From the NCBI GenBank assembly GCA_973895155.1, contig OZ316895.1, positions 13,826,001 through 13,890,000 on the forward strand: a DNA stretch of 64,000 bases, in the 5' to 3' direction. This DNA is from Marsupella aquatica. Lineage: Eukaryota; Marchantiophyta. A program made the translations under genes and the position numbers. The notes beneath the pieces were generated by a model, which was given only the letters and a program-made list of their open reading frames with translations, had not been told where the DNA came from and made no database searches. Positions 1 through 11,846 of the stretch are shown in pieces; the first letter of the stretch is position 1; each line of letters opens with the position of its first letter.

Positions 1-185
1 CAACATCTCGTCACAATGGCCAATTCTTAGGCGCCCCTCGTTACAGTTTTGTTGGAATCTGGGGATCCAATTCAGCGACAGTTCAACACTCGGTCACAAT
101 GGCCAGTTCTTAGGCTCGCCTCAATACAGTTGTTGGAATTTGGGGATCGAGTTCAGTGACCATTCAACACTTGGTCATGGTGGCC
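1..185. repeat. tandem repeat, about 82-bp unit
   Basis: Two full units and the start of a third begin near 10, 93 and 174. Each starts GTCA(C/T)..TGGCC and carries TTGGAATnTGGGGATC and TTCAACACT. The array is probably cut by the left edge of the window. I see no coding potential. Confidence 0.7.
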
Positions 186-1856
186 AAAGTTTAGGCACTC
201 ATCTTTGAAGATGAACAATCATCTTCAACACTTATCCTTCATATGAAGTTCAGCCCAGAAGTGAATAGTATGATAGTCTACAATTGATCCTGGAAATTAG
301 CGAACTTTGCAATGCTTGTGGATGAGCTTTCCTGAGTGAGTCAATTGTGATACCACTGACGACGCTCAAACACGACATCGTGATTGTCTATTGGGCAGGC
401 TACTACTGCTGACTGTGGTCTGAGTTTCTAGATCCGACGTTTAATTTAATGCTTCTTACTCATCGATGAAGATTTTTTCTAGCGCATTCTCACCTCTCTT
501 GTTATTGTAGTCAAAGATTTTGCAAAATTCAACTTCGGAGGAATCTTGATTCTCGGCTTGACATGATTGTGTGCCTGTTTGTACATACTGGTTTTGATAC
601 TTGCCTCTCATTGCTGCCATTATTCCTTCGACTCTAAGTCTCCATCCTATTCACATTATGTGGCATGATTTAGAAAGCAAAATAGTTTTAGAAGAGAATC
701 AACCACTGTAATTTGAGATCCAACCACATCACTCCCACTCTTGTGGTCTGTTTACAACCTTTTTACAAACTTGAAAAAGGAGGGATGCCAAGATCACTCT
801 CATGGTCTGTTTGCAACCTTGAAAAAGGAGTGATCTAGATGCCAAGATCACTCTCATGCTCGTTTTCCTAATTTGAAAAAGGAGGGAGTGCCCAATGGTA
901 TATATCTTTGCTTGTTACAAACGTGAAGGACCTATGCCAAGATCAGTCTCACGCTCTGTTCACTACCTTGAAAAGGAGGGAGTGACCAAAGGGTATATTT
1001 TTGCTTTTACAGTAAGATACACGGTATATATATATGGTACAGTAGTTATCGTATATGCCAACCACTAACCACCTCCATGTGAGTACAAGATACACTGGCA
1101 TAAAAGATTTTGTTGTAGAGGACTGGAATTTTCATTTATTTTGGGACTACTATTGTTTTTTTCATCTCCCTTTTTTCAGCTATTTTTAATTGTGTTGGAG
1201 GGAAGAAAAGGGTGAGGGAGCAAAGATGAAGGGCAAGGGAGAGATAAAAGACTCACAAGGAGTGTTTATGCTCAATAACCCATGGGCTGGAGGGGGTCAT
1301 GGGATGTAACCCCCTCAGGCTTATCACCCTCATGGATTACGCCCCTAATTCCCTCCATGGGTTACCCAGTTCTAAAAAGTAATGCAGTGCCATCCTGGTA
1401 TCAAAAATTCAGGAATTATTAAGTTTTGGCCCTGGAATAATACTTTGGGGTGTTTGTGTCAAAACTCAAAAGAATTTTGTGAAGTAAATTTTAAGAATAT
1501 TGGAATTATCTTGATGTAAGCATTATTTTAAATAATTTTTTTTAAAATAAATAAATAAGGAGAATAATAACAAAGAAAGTAATGCCCAGATTGGAGACCC
1601 ATTGTCTATGGCAACTATATAATGTCCCAAAAAGGTCTAGCTTCAGCTTGAGTTTTGAGAGGTTAATATTACCCATAATGCTCCCGAACAGGAATTCATT
1701 ACATAAATCACAACCTGCCCTGTAAGATCTCATTATAGGTTTCAGTTTCAATAGGAATGGGCTTGAGTTCCACCTTTTGTGCTGACTGCTCCACCTTTCA
1801 TGAGCACACCACAGGACATGAATGAGGGTAATGACATGAATGAGAATAACTAAGAA
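186..1856. other. intergenic, no gene seen
   Basis: AT-rich sequence without a convincing gene. Around 740-1000 there are four or five degenerate units containing GCCAAGATCACTCTCA and TTGAAAAAGGAGGGA. At about 1273-1368 there is a 95-bp imperfect inverted repeat whose outer ends are TAACCCATGG and CCATGGGTTA, which could be a very short decayed MITE. Confidence 0.5.
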
Positions 1857-2040
1857 GGGAAGGGGGCTTTCATAAAGTCAGGTGTGGCTTAGGCTTGAGA
1901 GATGTTTAGTAGCAACTAGCCAGGGAAGGGGGCTTTCATGAAGGCAGGTGTGGTTTAGGCTTGAGAGATTTTTAGTAGCAAGTAGGCAGGGAAGGAGGCT
2001 TTTATAAAGGCAGGTGTAATTTAGCTTAAGAGATTTTTAG
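1857..2040. repeat. three-copy 66-bp tandem repeat
   Basis: Copies begin at 1857, 1923 and 1989, each with GGGAAGG(G/A)GGCTTT followed by AAGgCAGGTGT and GAGAGATnTTTAGTAGCAA. Copies 1 and 2 are very similar; copy 3 has drifted. No function visible. Confidence 0.8.
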
Positions 2041-2354
2041 TTTTTCAGACTTTAGCAAAAGTAGAGGAAAAACTTTCTAAAAAGTTGATCCAGATCTTCA
2101 CCAGGGCATATGCTCCAGAATGCCGTGTAAAATACAAAGCGAAAAATCACGAAGGGCGAATCTGTGGAGACATACAAACCAAGAAGAAATTGGAGTTCAG
2201 AGTTTCGCTTGCACGCTGAGAATTGTGTTCTTTGCCAGCAGAGGACATTAAGCTGTTGTCGAGCGGATATGGAGGAGAGCATGTGAGGAAGAGTTCAAGG
2301 GTGAACGCTCATGATGACGAGGGATTGGAGCAGGGTGAAGGGAGCAACAAGACT

Positions 2355-2456
2355 CTACCAGAGCTCTTGGTAGAAAGGATTCTGGCATTGATGCCTTTCC
2401 CATTCGTATTCAAGGCTCCGGGTTTCTCCAAATCATGGCTGACCAAGGTCTCGTGA
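2355..2456 (+). pseudogene. F-box domain fragment
   Basis: The frame encodes a segment starting LPELLVERILALMPFP and ending KSWLTKVS before a stop. This has the spacing of the first two helices of an F-box (LPxxLxxxIL...PFPxxFKAxxxxKSW). F-box proteins are the substrate receptors of SCF ubiquitin ligases. Only about 33 residues are recognisable. Downstream the frame is interrupted repeatedly, and no kelch or LRR domain follows. I infer a decayed gene copy. A short first exon of an unrecognised gene is possible but less likely. Confidence 0.45.
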
Positions 2457-3171
2457 ATTGAGTCCCAAGATGACGTTGTCTAAATGTGATGCAGAGGACC
2501 AGCACTACCCCGGATGGAACCTCTGGTGCGCTTTCATCGTATTTGAAATACACAGAACCACAGAATTGTAATATGCATCTCATCACAGCACTGTTACTCT
2601 GATACATTGATTTCTCTGCTCTGGACACCGCACTTGTAGACGGTGCTCAAATGGAGATTTTCTTCCATTCGATGAGATGCTATGAGGAGCCGATTCTTCC
2701 AACAATTCCAAGGAACACAAAAACAGGGCAAGGATAGGAAGCGATAGAAGTATCACATCGAAGCCCTGGAGGCTGAAGCTGCCAAGGTCGTGCAAGGAGT
2801 ACCTTCATTAATCACATGGAACGAATGCGAAGAACAGATCAAAGATGCAATCGAGCAGTTGGAGGACGTCCAGAAGTGGCAGGAAAGTGAGATAACTGTA
2901 ACGATGAATTTTAATTGGCTCTCGCAGCGGGGGGAGACCGTAATTTCTCCTGCAACTCGGACCCATGGACTGAGTGTGACCAAGGGAAGGTCATGAGCTC
3001 GCAGCTCAAGTTCACTATACCAGAACACGATATCCTCCATTTTTAGCGAATTGAAATTGTGGGCAAATTGGCGAGAATGATCACCCAATATTCGCACCCC
3101 TAATTCACAGTACATACAAGAAAGCTTTCTCGTGCGAAGCTTGAGATTAAGCTTCGGCTGCCGGAGAGCCA
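2457..3171. other. intergenic, doubtful small open frames
   Basis: Open frames of 68 codons (+, 2790-2996) and 140 codons (-, 2753-3175) overlap each other. Neither resembles a family I know. The plus frame is acidic and helix-like (DAIEQLEDVQKWQ) and could be further remnant of the F-box-type gene to the left. Confidence 0.3.
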
Positions 3172-3687
3172 TCACTTCAATTTGTGGAGCTTCTCTCCTC
3201 CCGAAGATACAACGATGCCATCATTGTCTACATATATCCAATCCCCAGGCAAAATTTGGCACCCGCCTATTGCTACACGCAGATCTCGCTCTCCCTGACC
3301 TCTCTTGAAGCTCTTCACGGGATGCAATGCCAGTGCCCTAATCCCAATGTCTACGGCATTTATCTCGTCCACGTCTCGCACGCAGCCGTTCACGATGATT
3401 CCTGCCCATAGATTCTCCTTGGCGATCTCTGCCAAGTTACCCCCCAGCAAGGCACAGCGCATGCTGCCACCTCCGTCTATGACGAGCACGTTGCCTGCTC
3501 CCGGCTTTTCCAGAGCTTCTCGGACGATGGTGTTGTCTTCAAATACCTTCATGGTCGTGGCAGGACCGTGAAACTGCCGACGCCGCCCGTATGATTGAAA
3601 AATCGGGGCCAGAACTGACAGCTTTCCCTCTGCGATTCTGTCCATGTGCGCATCGCATAGGTCTGTGGTGCTGACGCCCATCGCCAT
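3172..3687 (-). CDS. RraA-like protein (putative 4-hydroxy-4-methyl-2-oxoglutarate aldolase)
   Basis: Single exon, 171 residues, with ATG at 3687 and an in-frame alternative two codons later. The length matches plant members of the RraA/HMG-aldolase family (about 166 residues). Family hallmarks are present: TTDLCDAH near the start, [12 protein letters not shown], the nucleotide-binding-like [18 protein letters not shown], and the catalytic-site [10 protein letters not shown] followed by [12 protein letters not shown]. Family members are small trimeric or hexameric enzymes. Some cleave 4-hydroxy-4-methyl-2-oxoglutarate or decarboxylate oxaloacetate, while bacterial RraA instead inhibits RNase E. 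The plant role is poorly defined. No clear targeting peptide is present. The gene lies about 1.6 kb downstream of the end of the KsgA-like gene on the same strand; nothing suggests co-transcription. The family call is firm and the substrate is inferred. Confidence 0.9.
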   Translation of the reverse strand: MAMGVSTTDLCDAHMDRIAEGKLSVLAPIFQSYGRRRQFHGPATTMKVFEDNTIVREALEKPGAGNVLVIDGGGSMRCALLGGNLAEIAKENLWAGIIVNGCVRDVDEINAVDIGIRALALHPVKSFKRGQGERDLRVAIGGCQILPGDWIYVDNDGIVVSSGGEKLHKLK

Positions 3688-5297
3688 CTTCGTAAACCTC
3701 TAAGGTATGATGCTTGACAAACTGCCGTCTGCCTCCCTAAGAACCGTCCCACTGATGAAGAATTCAGCAGCGGAAGCAGCTCTTGCGCTACAATTTTACT
3801 TCCAAGGTCATCCCAGAATTTAGCACTCTCTTCCTGGTATTCTGGACCACGACCTGCCTTTTGTACCCGAGTACAACAATCGAAACAAACTCGGCTGCAG
3901 ATTTCCGTCGGGTTGCGCCAGTTAACAGAGGCTAGAGCATACTTCCGCAAATCAGGCCACAGAGGAACGAAGCACCACCGCTTAGCTTCAACCTACTACT
4001 GTAGCCCTGAGACAAAAGCTGGCATTAGAATCGTACTCTTGAAATGGAGCAACAAGGACAACAAATTCACTGAAAAGGGCCACCAACAAAAGCGGACCCA
4101 AAAGTGATATGAACTACCAAATCACGACCTACAAGAAAAGAAACTATCTCACCATGTCCCTCTCACCTCCGAATACGGTGGATTGTGGAAGTGGTACTGG
4201 GAGTTGGAGAAGAGAACTGCGCTCCCCAAGAGGCCCCAATGGACTCCCGGCGTGTAAGAACAGTCTTACAGAAGTAAGGACTGTACACAGCACCACTCAC
4301 AATGCCACTACGTCCAAAGTTAAAAGCTCACCACCATCCGTATCGCTGCCTCTACTAAGAACTAATGAAATATTTCATAGCACGATTTGACAGTTTATGT
4401 AGGATTGTGATTGCGGGTCCCTAGAAACTGAACACGAGAATACCACCGCTTGGCAAGGTAGTAATCGAGGGGAATTTCAGTTGCGACTACCTCAGAGCAC
4501 CACTCCTAGAGCTGCCCGAAAAGCTGACACGGGACAAAATAATTTTTGGGTAACTCAGTTCTCAGCTGGACAAAAGGTACCCGCATGCTTTTTCACGTGT
4601 TAAATTCCAGCAAACGCTACTGTAATCAAATAATTTGATCCGTGGAACCCGTGAATCTGGTACATCCGCATGCTGTTTGTGTGTTTCTCAGAGTCTCGAA
4701 CGATCGCCCATTACATCGCCGGCAAGTTGAGGCATGGTGGGAAGACATCACGTCCCGCACAGCTGGACGAAGCTTTCTGCTTTTATCAAGCAGAGTTGTA
4801 TAAACTTTCAATCGTTAATGCAGGGCAACTGAATTCATCCGATCTGAATTGATATTGGGATTGTTGTAGAGTGTCCACAAGGTTCTTTCAGTCACCGCCA
4901 TCTCCAGAGAGTACATAATTAGATCTTCAATTACTGTATTTAGGATTCATCGCCTGTGCGCTCGATTCAGAGATTGTGGTCAATGCTTTTTGGCATTGCC
5001 ATCTTCTGCTCGTCGATGTGCAATCGTTTCAGTCACTGTCGTCAAGCTCCCACTAATTCTTGGTCATTTGCTTCTAGAATCATATGGGAAAGTAGGTCGA
5101 ACATTGCATGGATATTTTGAAGGAAGCACGCAATACACGCGTATGAAGAACCAACCTCCACCGACTAACCATGGACAAAGAACCAATTGATCAAGATAAC
5201 TGCGGCTAGCCACAAGTGCAAGGACGAGCAGTAGAGAATAGGCGAAACATTTTTCTTTTTATCTTCAAGGTCGAAGCATTGCCTGAATAGCCACGTA
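3688..5297. other. intergenic, promoter side of RraA-like gene and 3' side of KsgA-like gene
   Basis: Several short open frames on both strands, none longer than 133 codons and none with recognisable motifs. I see no repeat structure. Confidence 0.5.
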
Positions 5298-8200
5298 CTA
5301 CAGTTTCAAAACTTCATCGACAGCCAGCTCTGAGCCTAGGGCTGAGGGCGACAAATTGCTAACAGAGTTGTAGAATGCTACAAAATCCTCCAACGACAGC
5401 TCTTCCGGCCTCGCCTGTCAATGACGAAAGACTTTTCTCAAAAACATTCATGACATGAATGGAAATGTATAATTCCAATTCATGAAATCTGAACAAAATG
5501 CGGCCATATCTTTACAGGACGCCAGATTTCGTTCTGCATCTTCTTACAGCCTCTGGATGTCTCTCTCAGCAGTGTTCATAATTGAGGACAATTTGACCAG
5601 CCTAGATTTCAAAATGTGAAAACTAGGAAACAATAATCATAGACAACATCTAGTTTTCTCAGACTTCCTTTCAGATATACCGGAAATCACCCCTCGTGCT
5701 TGACAAAGAATGCGCAGTACTACCGGTTCTAACGAAGCCACTGAAAAGACACAGGAACTGTAGTACTCACTGTCTCAGGGAAACCACTGGAAAGGAGAGC
5801 CACTTGAATGTCAGCAGGCTTGAACATGTGCTGCAATGAATTGCGCAACATTTTCCTTTTCCCATTAAACGCTGCATTGATCTGCAGGTCCAAGAAGCAA
5901 CGGTGAGGCACTGGAATGGCTACAAATTTCTCATTTAATCATTTGTTCTAGACAAACTTTTGGAGTTATTGTACTGACCATGGACATGAAAATCTTGGGC
6001 GATCCCACTGGGGGATACTCAGATGCGGTCTTCAAGTCGAAGGAAATGACTCCACCGTCAACCTGAAATATATATTTGTAGGCATCAGGAGATGCACTGC
6101 ATGTCACTAAACTTCACTCGATTCTCGGGAATACAATTTCAAGCAAGCCAGCGAACGCTTCCGATTGGTCAAACCACAGTTCCATGCATAACTACGTTTG
6201 TAAGGGATGTCATGACCACATACCCGTGGTTGAGGGAAGAATGCCTTCCGTGGCACTTTAAACTCGTACTGTGGAACTGTTAACACCTACACACCTGTAT
6301 CAGTTCACATCATGATTTCATGAAGTTCCAACTATAGACATTCTATGACATTGGTTCAAACAGAAGAAATCTGCCAAGTCAACTTGTGCAACACCAATAT
6401 GGGTGTTTCAAACACTTAATAGCACACTCAATTTGCCAACAGACCTGAGAAAAAGTTGACGAGAATGGTCATGGGCCTATAGTCAACTGGTGCTGGAGCG
6501 GCATTCGTCAGCCGTAACGCTGCCTCGTCCTGTGTACCACAAAAGAATGGCATGATATAAGGTTCTTCAGGGGTCTTCTTAGAAACTGGAACTCGCGACA
6601 AAAAACCTGCATAAGAAACTCAAAGATGCTGTTGGAATTAACTTTCCCAACAAATATTACGATTGCTGTCTGGATTTAAATTGGTCAATTGTAATTTCCA
6701 CCTAAGACAACACAAAAAAGTTGAAGACGCCCTCCTTTAGATCTTGACTTTCAAAATGAGGGTCAGCTTTTGAAACGGAGATCCTCTGGCTTACACGAAT
6801 CTGGGTTTAGTGCCCTTTGGGTGCTGTCCTTCCTGTCTTTGCAGATTCACTTCTCAACAGGTTATGGGCCCACGCTCCACAGCAAATGAGTATACCAAAT
6901 TGTATCCAAGAAACGCTGGGTCATATGTCAGAGGGTGAGCCCATTCACGCTGCCGTCCACTCTAAAGCAGAATGCAGGCCAAAAGGGAAGATGTGCAATT
7001 GGAGTCATGGACAAAACTTTGCAAGTGATATATCACCAGTTCTGTGTGAGGAAGTGTAGGCCCATAAACTGCTGAAGAAGGAGTATACAAAGTACTTTGA
7101 TTCCAGCCCGAAAGATTAGCTCTTGGAGTATATCTGCCTAGAAGAACTGTTCTAGGATTTGGATACAAAGCATTGCATGCAGTCTATTCATAAACTCGGA
7201 AATTCCTGTCAAAAAGCATCCCGGAGACTTCTTTTGTAGCACTCACACAGCACATATCACTTCAGTTCGTACCAGAGCTGAGAGATTGATAAAGATAGGG
7301 TGACACAACTTACTTGCAGCAGCATAACTACACGGGAGAAAATATCCCCCATTGGTAGGAGCCTTTTAAGCACATGCGTGGTTATATTGAAAGGCAGGTT
7401 GGATACAACCTGCACGAAAAGACAATTCATACTTATAAACACCCAGGACAGTGAAAGAAGTAACGAACATGTAAGGGACAGGACAATCCCCTACTGCAGA
7501 TTAAAAATTCATGATCTATACAACAGACACCTAAAACATAATTTAGATAACAAGGTTCAATATGCAATGATAGGGCCCATATAATCAACAATTCTGCAAT
7601 TCAAAGTTATCAAGTTATCAGTATTAAAGTACTAGTCATTCTTGAAGCGAGCTCGGAGCTGCTCAAACCTAAAACAATAACATTTTTCAGTCAAGACCTA
7701 ACCAAACATTTCCTGACATCTACCTTTGCCAATTTAGGCTGCTGAGAGTTCAGAGTCTCTTTCTCCAACAGCTTCCTCATTGCAGAACCGACCGGCCACT
7801 TCAGAAAGTCCAGTTGCACCACCTATGTAATCGCTTTCAAACATTTATAGTGCGGCAACGATCCATCAGATCTTTCATACATGAGTATCAATCACACCAC
7901 ACGCCCAGTGACCCAGACACAAGATCCAAACATTAATCAGGCAAGTTGGGGTCCAAGCCACAACCAGCAACGTTGTTCAACAAACCTAATACATAAATTC
8001 GTGATAGAGAACAAATTCACACCACGACACCCGCCTCAAAGGAACAACATTTGCACGAAAGTTGTAAGATGTCTATTACCTCAACTTGGTCAGTGTCGTG
8101 AAATCTTTCACTCACTAACGATGCCATGTCAGGATCCTGCACCAAAAATTTCAGAAGCACCCCATTTATGTTCAATAACGAGAAGTAACAATCTTCTTTT

Positions 8201-9176
8201 CAGTCTGCCAAGTCATCCGAGAAGTCATCCAGAGAATCCCACCATCCCAAAAACTCACCCTACAGACTTTGCGATACCTTTTCAACAGCGATGACCTGTG
8301 CACCGGCATCCACCAAAGCTTTGGTGAGGGACCCCGTTCCTGGTCCTATTTCGAGAACCAGATCATCGGGCTGGATCTGCGCTGCATCTACCATTCGCGT
8401 GTTCACCGTCTCGTTCACCATATAATGCTGCGCTCATAAAGCAACACCAGGCTTAGGACTCTAAAACCCATCCCCTCCAGATGATCAAGACTCACAGCCT
8501 CAAATTCAAACGGTGGACTGCCCACCAAATGCATCAACAAAACCAGAAACCTATCAACCTGCTGCCTTGAGAATGGCGAGGATAGATCCCCTCCCCAGCA
8601 GTCCCACCCCCTGAATATATGAATAAACTAATGACCGAATGGTTTCTAAGGTCAAGCCCCTCCTCACAGCGTCCTTCAAGGGTGCTTGACGTCCTATCCG
8701 TTCCATCAACTAAGGAGATCAATTCTGAGTGCATCAAATTATTTGTTTTAACAAGGGTTTAGATTTTCTCTCCAGACCCACCAGCACAAGGTGTAGCGCA
8801 GAGGGACAGCAAACTCTAAGGTACACAATGAAAAGATTGAAATCTTGCTCAGTACCTGGCCGAGCCATTTCTTCGGAAACCGGTTGCGCGATTGCAGAGC
8901 CCTGAGGGTGTTCCCAATGTCGTCCACGTTACGGTTCTGGGCTGCGGCTTGGACCACTACTTGCGAGCTTCCTGTCCTACAACACTGGATTGTTCTCGCC
9001 ACCTGGTTTTCCAAGCAAATTCTTCGGTACAGAATGCCCACAGAAGAATCGAGGTTCTCTCGCAATCCTGCTGCACTACCACCACCAGCAACAGAAGAAG
9101 AGCTGCTGGTGATGCAACTAGTGCTCCTGCTGCCGCAGCAGAAGCCTCTGGACATCGCCAAGGAGCCCATGGACAT
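5298..9176 (-). CDS. PFC1: plastid rRNA adenine N6-dimethyltransferase (KsgA/PFC1 type)
   Basis: Ten exons read on the minus strand: 9176-8856, 8427-8278, 8136-8080, 7822-7724, 7409-7314, 6529-6445, 6276-6224, 6062-5979, 5881-5771 and 5414-5298. All junctions are GT-AG and in phase, giving 390 residues. Residues 1 to about 85 are rich in Ser, Ala and Arg and look like a plastid transit peptide. The catalytic core begins at RNRFPKKWLGQ/HYMVN. It contains the SAM-binding motif EIGPGTGSLT (about 133-142) and the target-adenine motif NLPFN (about 213-217), and ends with INAAFNGKRKMLRNSLQ and a RPEELSLEDFVAFYN tail, as in Arabidopsis PFC1. The enzyme dimethylates two adjacent adenines in the 3' helix of small-subunit rRNA, a late step of 30S assembly. 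The start is the first in-frame ATG; two more ATGs follow within eight codons. A mitochondrial KsgA is less likely because the match to the plastid branch is close. Confidence 0.93.
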
Positions 9177-11532
9177 CGCCCAAGGAGCGATGTCTGGACT
9201 GGAGAAGCTTTAGAGTACGAGAGAGCCACTCCTAATGCAGAATTGGCTCAGAAGAATCGTAACAATTAGCAGACTTGGAAAAGGGAGGTTTATGCTGATT
9301 TTCATCGTCTTCTCCAAATTTTGTGCATTTCGTGTATTTGCTCTAAATATTTGAAAGAGATACATGACAATAATTTTAATTTCTTTGTATCGGTTTAATC
9401 CTCTATTAATTGTGTAGTGATACGACAATAATTTCTATGTATAGTTTTAGTGCTCTGTTTATTGTGGAATGATTTAATGCTAGGTTACCTGAATGTATAT
9501 TTTACATGTGTAATTGTAGTCTAATATATAAATAGTCTTTATAAAAAAATTTGTAAATATTATTTTTATTTAATATCAGTGATCTATTTTACTTTATAAA
9601 AAATATTTATTAAATAATATCTTCTTCATTTAAGTTTATAATATATTATTTTATTTCTTAAGTTATTTTTAATTTATCTATTTTTCATTGAAAATAACTA
9701 TTTTGGATCACACATGGTTTATATAGTTTTTGATAGTCAACCCACTACTGTTTCATCATTTTCTTTGCATTTTCTGAATGACTCCAAGTTCTGGAAGGTA
9801 TATGACAGTAATCCTGTTTTTTCCCTACGTTTTGTTTGTTAGCTTCCAATTGTTGTGGAAAGGCTTGTTTGAAGGCTTCCAGATAAATTTTTAAGGTTTG
9901 TCATTTTTAGCCCATTGTGGCAAATGTCACCGTGTTTGCTGAAGAAGATACTAGAAATATTCTTTACCTAATTTTCATAAATTAATTCATGACCCTCATA
10001 TATCCCTAAATTTAAGTATAACTTACGGCTGCAGGTAAATGATCAGCAGGCTAATGGAAGACAAAGGACTCGCTAAGACTTCTCAAAGAGGTGGAATCTA
10101 GTGAAGTTTTGCCACTAAAAAAGCCCTGCCTATTGCAACATGAGTGGGGTCTTGTGTTCAGCTCAGGTGTCCAGGAGTGATTGGTGATCAACTTTAGTTC
10201 AGTGAATGGCCCATCCCAATGAGTTCCGCTCCAACTTGTAAATAAATCAATTTATAAATGGGTTCTACTCCACACAGTCTAATGTGGGTTAGGGATCTTA
10301 AACTTTAAAACATAATGCACCTTAACTACAGAGGTTGGTTAAGGTCACACAGAGAAAGCTATGAAGTAGCAAATTCATAATCCATAAGTGTCATATATTG
10401 TAGACTTGTGAAAATAGAATTTTAAAATACAATTGCACATCAGGAAATGGGGTGCTGAATATTCTTTGTATATTCATTGTTGACAAAAACTGTGCGGGGT
10501 ACATCAATGAAACTATGTTGTGTCCTTGCGCATATCATATTGACCCATCATTACTGTTAATCCAAGGTTTATATATTGATTCATTGCTTTGTAGCGTTTA
10601 ATGATTGCATCATTGACTCTTCATTGGATTTTCAATATTATTTCATGGCTAACATAATATGCAATAATTTGCAATAATCCATCATTGCCCAATCACTATT
10701 AAAATGTCACTATTTCAATATTCAAACATCAGTGTGGAATTAGCATGTTTTCAATGCTATATCATTGGCGAATCAGCATGTTTTCAATGTTACATCATGG
10801 TCCCCACGATGTTCTTTCATTGTCATTTCAATGTTTGAATCAACATGCTTTCAATGATAAATCATTATCCCCTCAATGCTCATTCATCTGCATTTCAATG
10901 ATCGTTCATGGTTCTTTTATTGTCAATTAATGTGCATAGATTTAATGTCAATTCATCGTCATGATTTCATCACCTTTCATTGTTGATAAATTTTGTTGTG
11001 AATGACACTGACAGTGATAATTTGGAGTTGACAAGTATTTAATTTAGTCAAGGAACCATGTCCAAATTCTTTAGAATTCACAAAATTTGGTGCCACCAAG
11101 CAAGGTGGAAAACAAAATGGGGAATGTATAAGTAGTTCAAAAGTTGACCACAACTTATGTGCATTTCAATAACAGTTAAATGACTAGCATAAAATTATGC
11201 TATAGAACATTATGATTGAGTGAGACACGGCATTCCAAATATTAGGGTCAATGAAACAGATTTGATGAGCACACAAAATATGAACAATAAACTCTATATT
11301 CTTTCTCTTCTGTGAAGGGCAGTGATATATTATTGTGACCTAATCTCTGTCTAGTGTTCAGGTTACAGCTGTGTAAGGTTTTTTGTCCACCCCTGCTATA
11401 GTGATAAGTTAAGGCCCTAACACAACAGAGCCTCGTAATTATATTTACAAAATTCTATAATGTCTGGACGGAATCTGAAAAAATGAAGGATCAAAAGCAC
11501 ACAATGACTGGGACTCAATCAAGAACACTTAC
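9177..11532. other. intergenic, AT-rich with CATTG/CAATG-rich tract
   Basis: From 9480 to 9720 the sequence is extremely AT-rich. From about 10590 to 10990 the words CATTG and CAATG and short TTTCAATGnT blocks recur every 20-40 bases in both orientations, giving a degenerate repeat able to form many small hairpins. No gene recognised. Confidence 0.5.
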
Positions 11533-11846
11533 CTTCTGCCTCTTTTTATTAACATCATCCTTGTGCTCTTCTTTATAATAGCTTTTAGAACCATCCAAGT
11601 CTTGGCAAAGATTGGATGGGAATTTATGTTGAAGTCCCTGTCAACAAGGTTTCCTACCCCTTTCAATGATCAAAGTTCACTGGCACGATGGATGACACGA
11701 TTATACCCGTTCATCATGTTCGTTAAGGTTGCTAAAGGATATTGACCTCCATCAACCTTGACGGCGTTGGCAAACACATTGCTAAAAAGCTCAGCTTGTG
11801 CATTGGTAAATCCCCGAGTGGGATACTCATGTCCCATGTCAAAACA
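11533..11846 (-). pseudogene. broken recombinase-like (QRICH1/DUF3504-type) coding remnant
   Basis: The frame from 11846 downward stays open for 104 codons except for one TGA at 11670-11672. It reads EYPTRGFTNAQAELFSNVFANAVKVDGGQYPLATL in two overlapping blocks, then NMMNGYNRVI, then DFNINSHPIFAKTWMVLKAIIKKS. It is preceded by a possible acceptor (GCATAG) and followed by a near-perfect donor (AG/GTAAGTG) at 11533. The pattern of a DGG-x-Y-x-P-x-x-L segment, a short helix, then FxxxxPxFxKxxxVLKA resembles my memory of the N-terminal helical domain of QRICH1/ZMYM-like proteins. These are related to Crypton tyrosine recombinases and precede a DUF3504 domain. This is a recognition from memory without a search. 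I cannot see the catalytic part. It may be a decayed transposon, or an exon of a domesticated gene if the TGA lies outside the mature transcript. Confidence 0.4.

Noticed and set aside
1273-1368. second MITE candidate with TAACCCATGG ends
   Set aside because: The inverted ends match for only about ten bases and no target duplication is visible, so it is mentioned but not called as a mobile element.
6962-7168. possible extra exon of the KsgA-like gene in intron 5
   Set aside because: Its translation does not match the methyltransferase family, and the exons on either side (7409-7314 and 6529-6445) join in phase without it.
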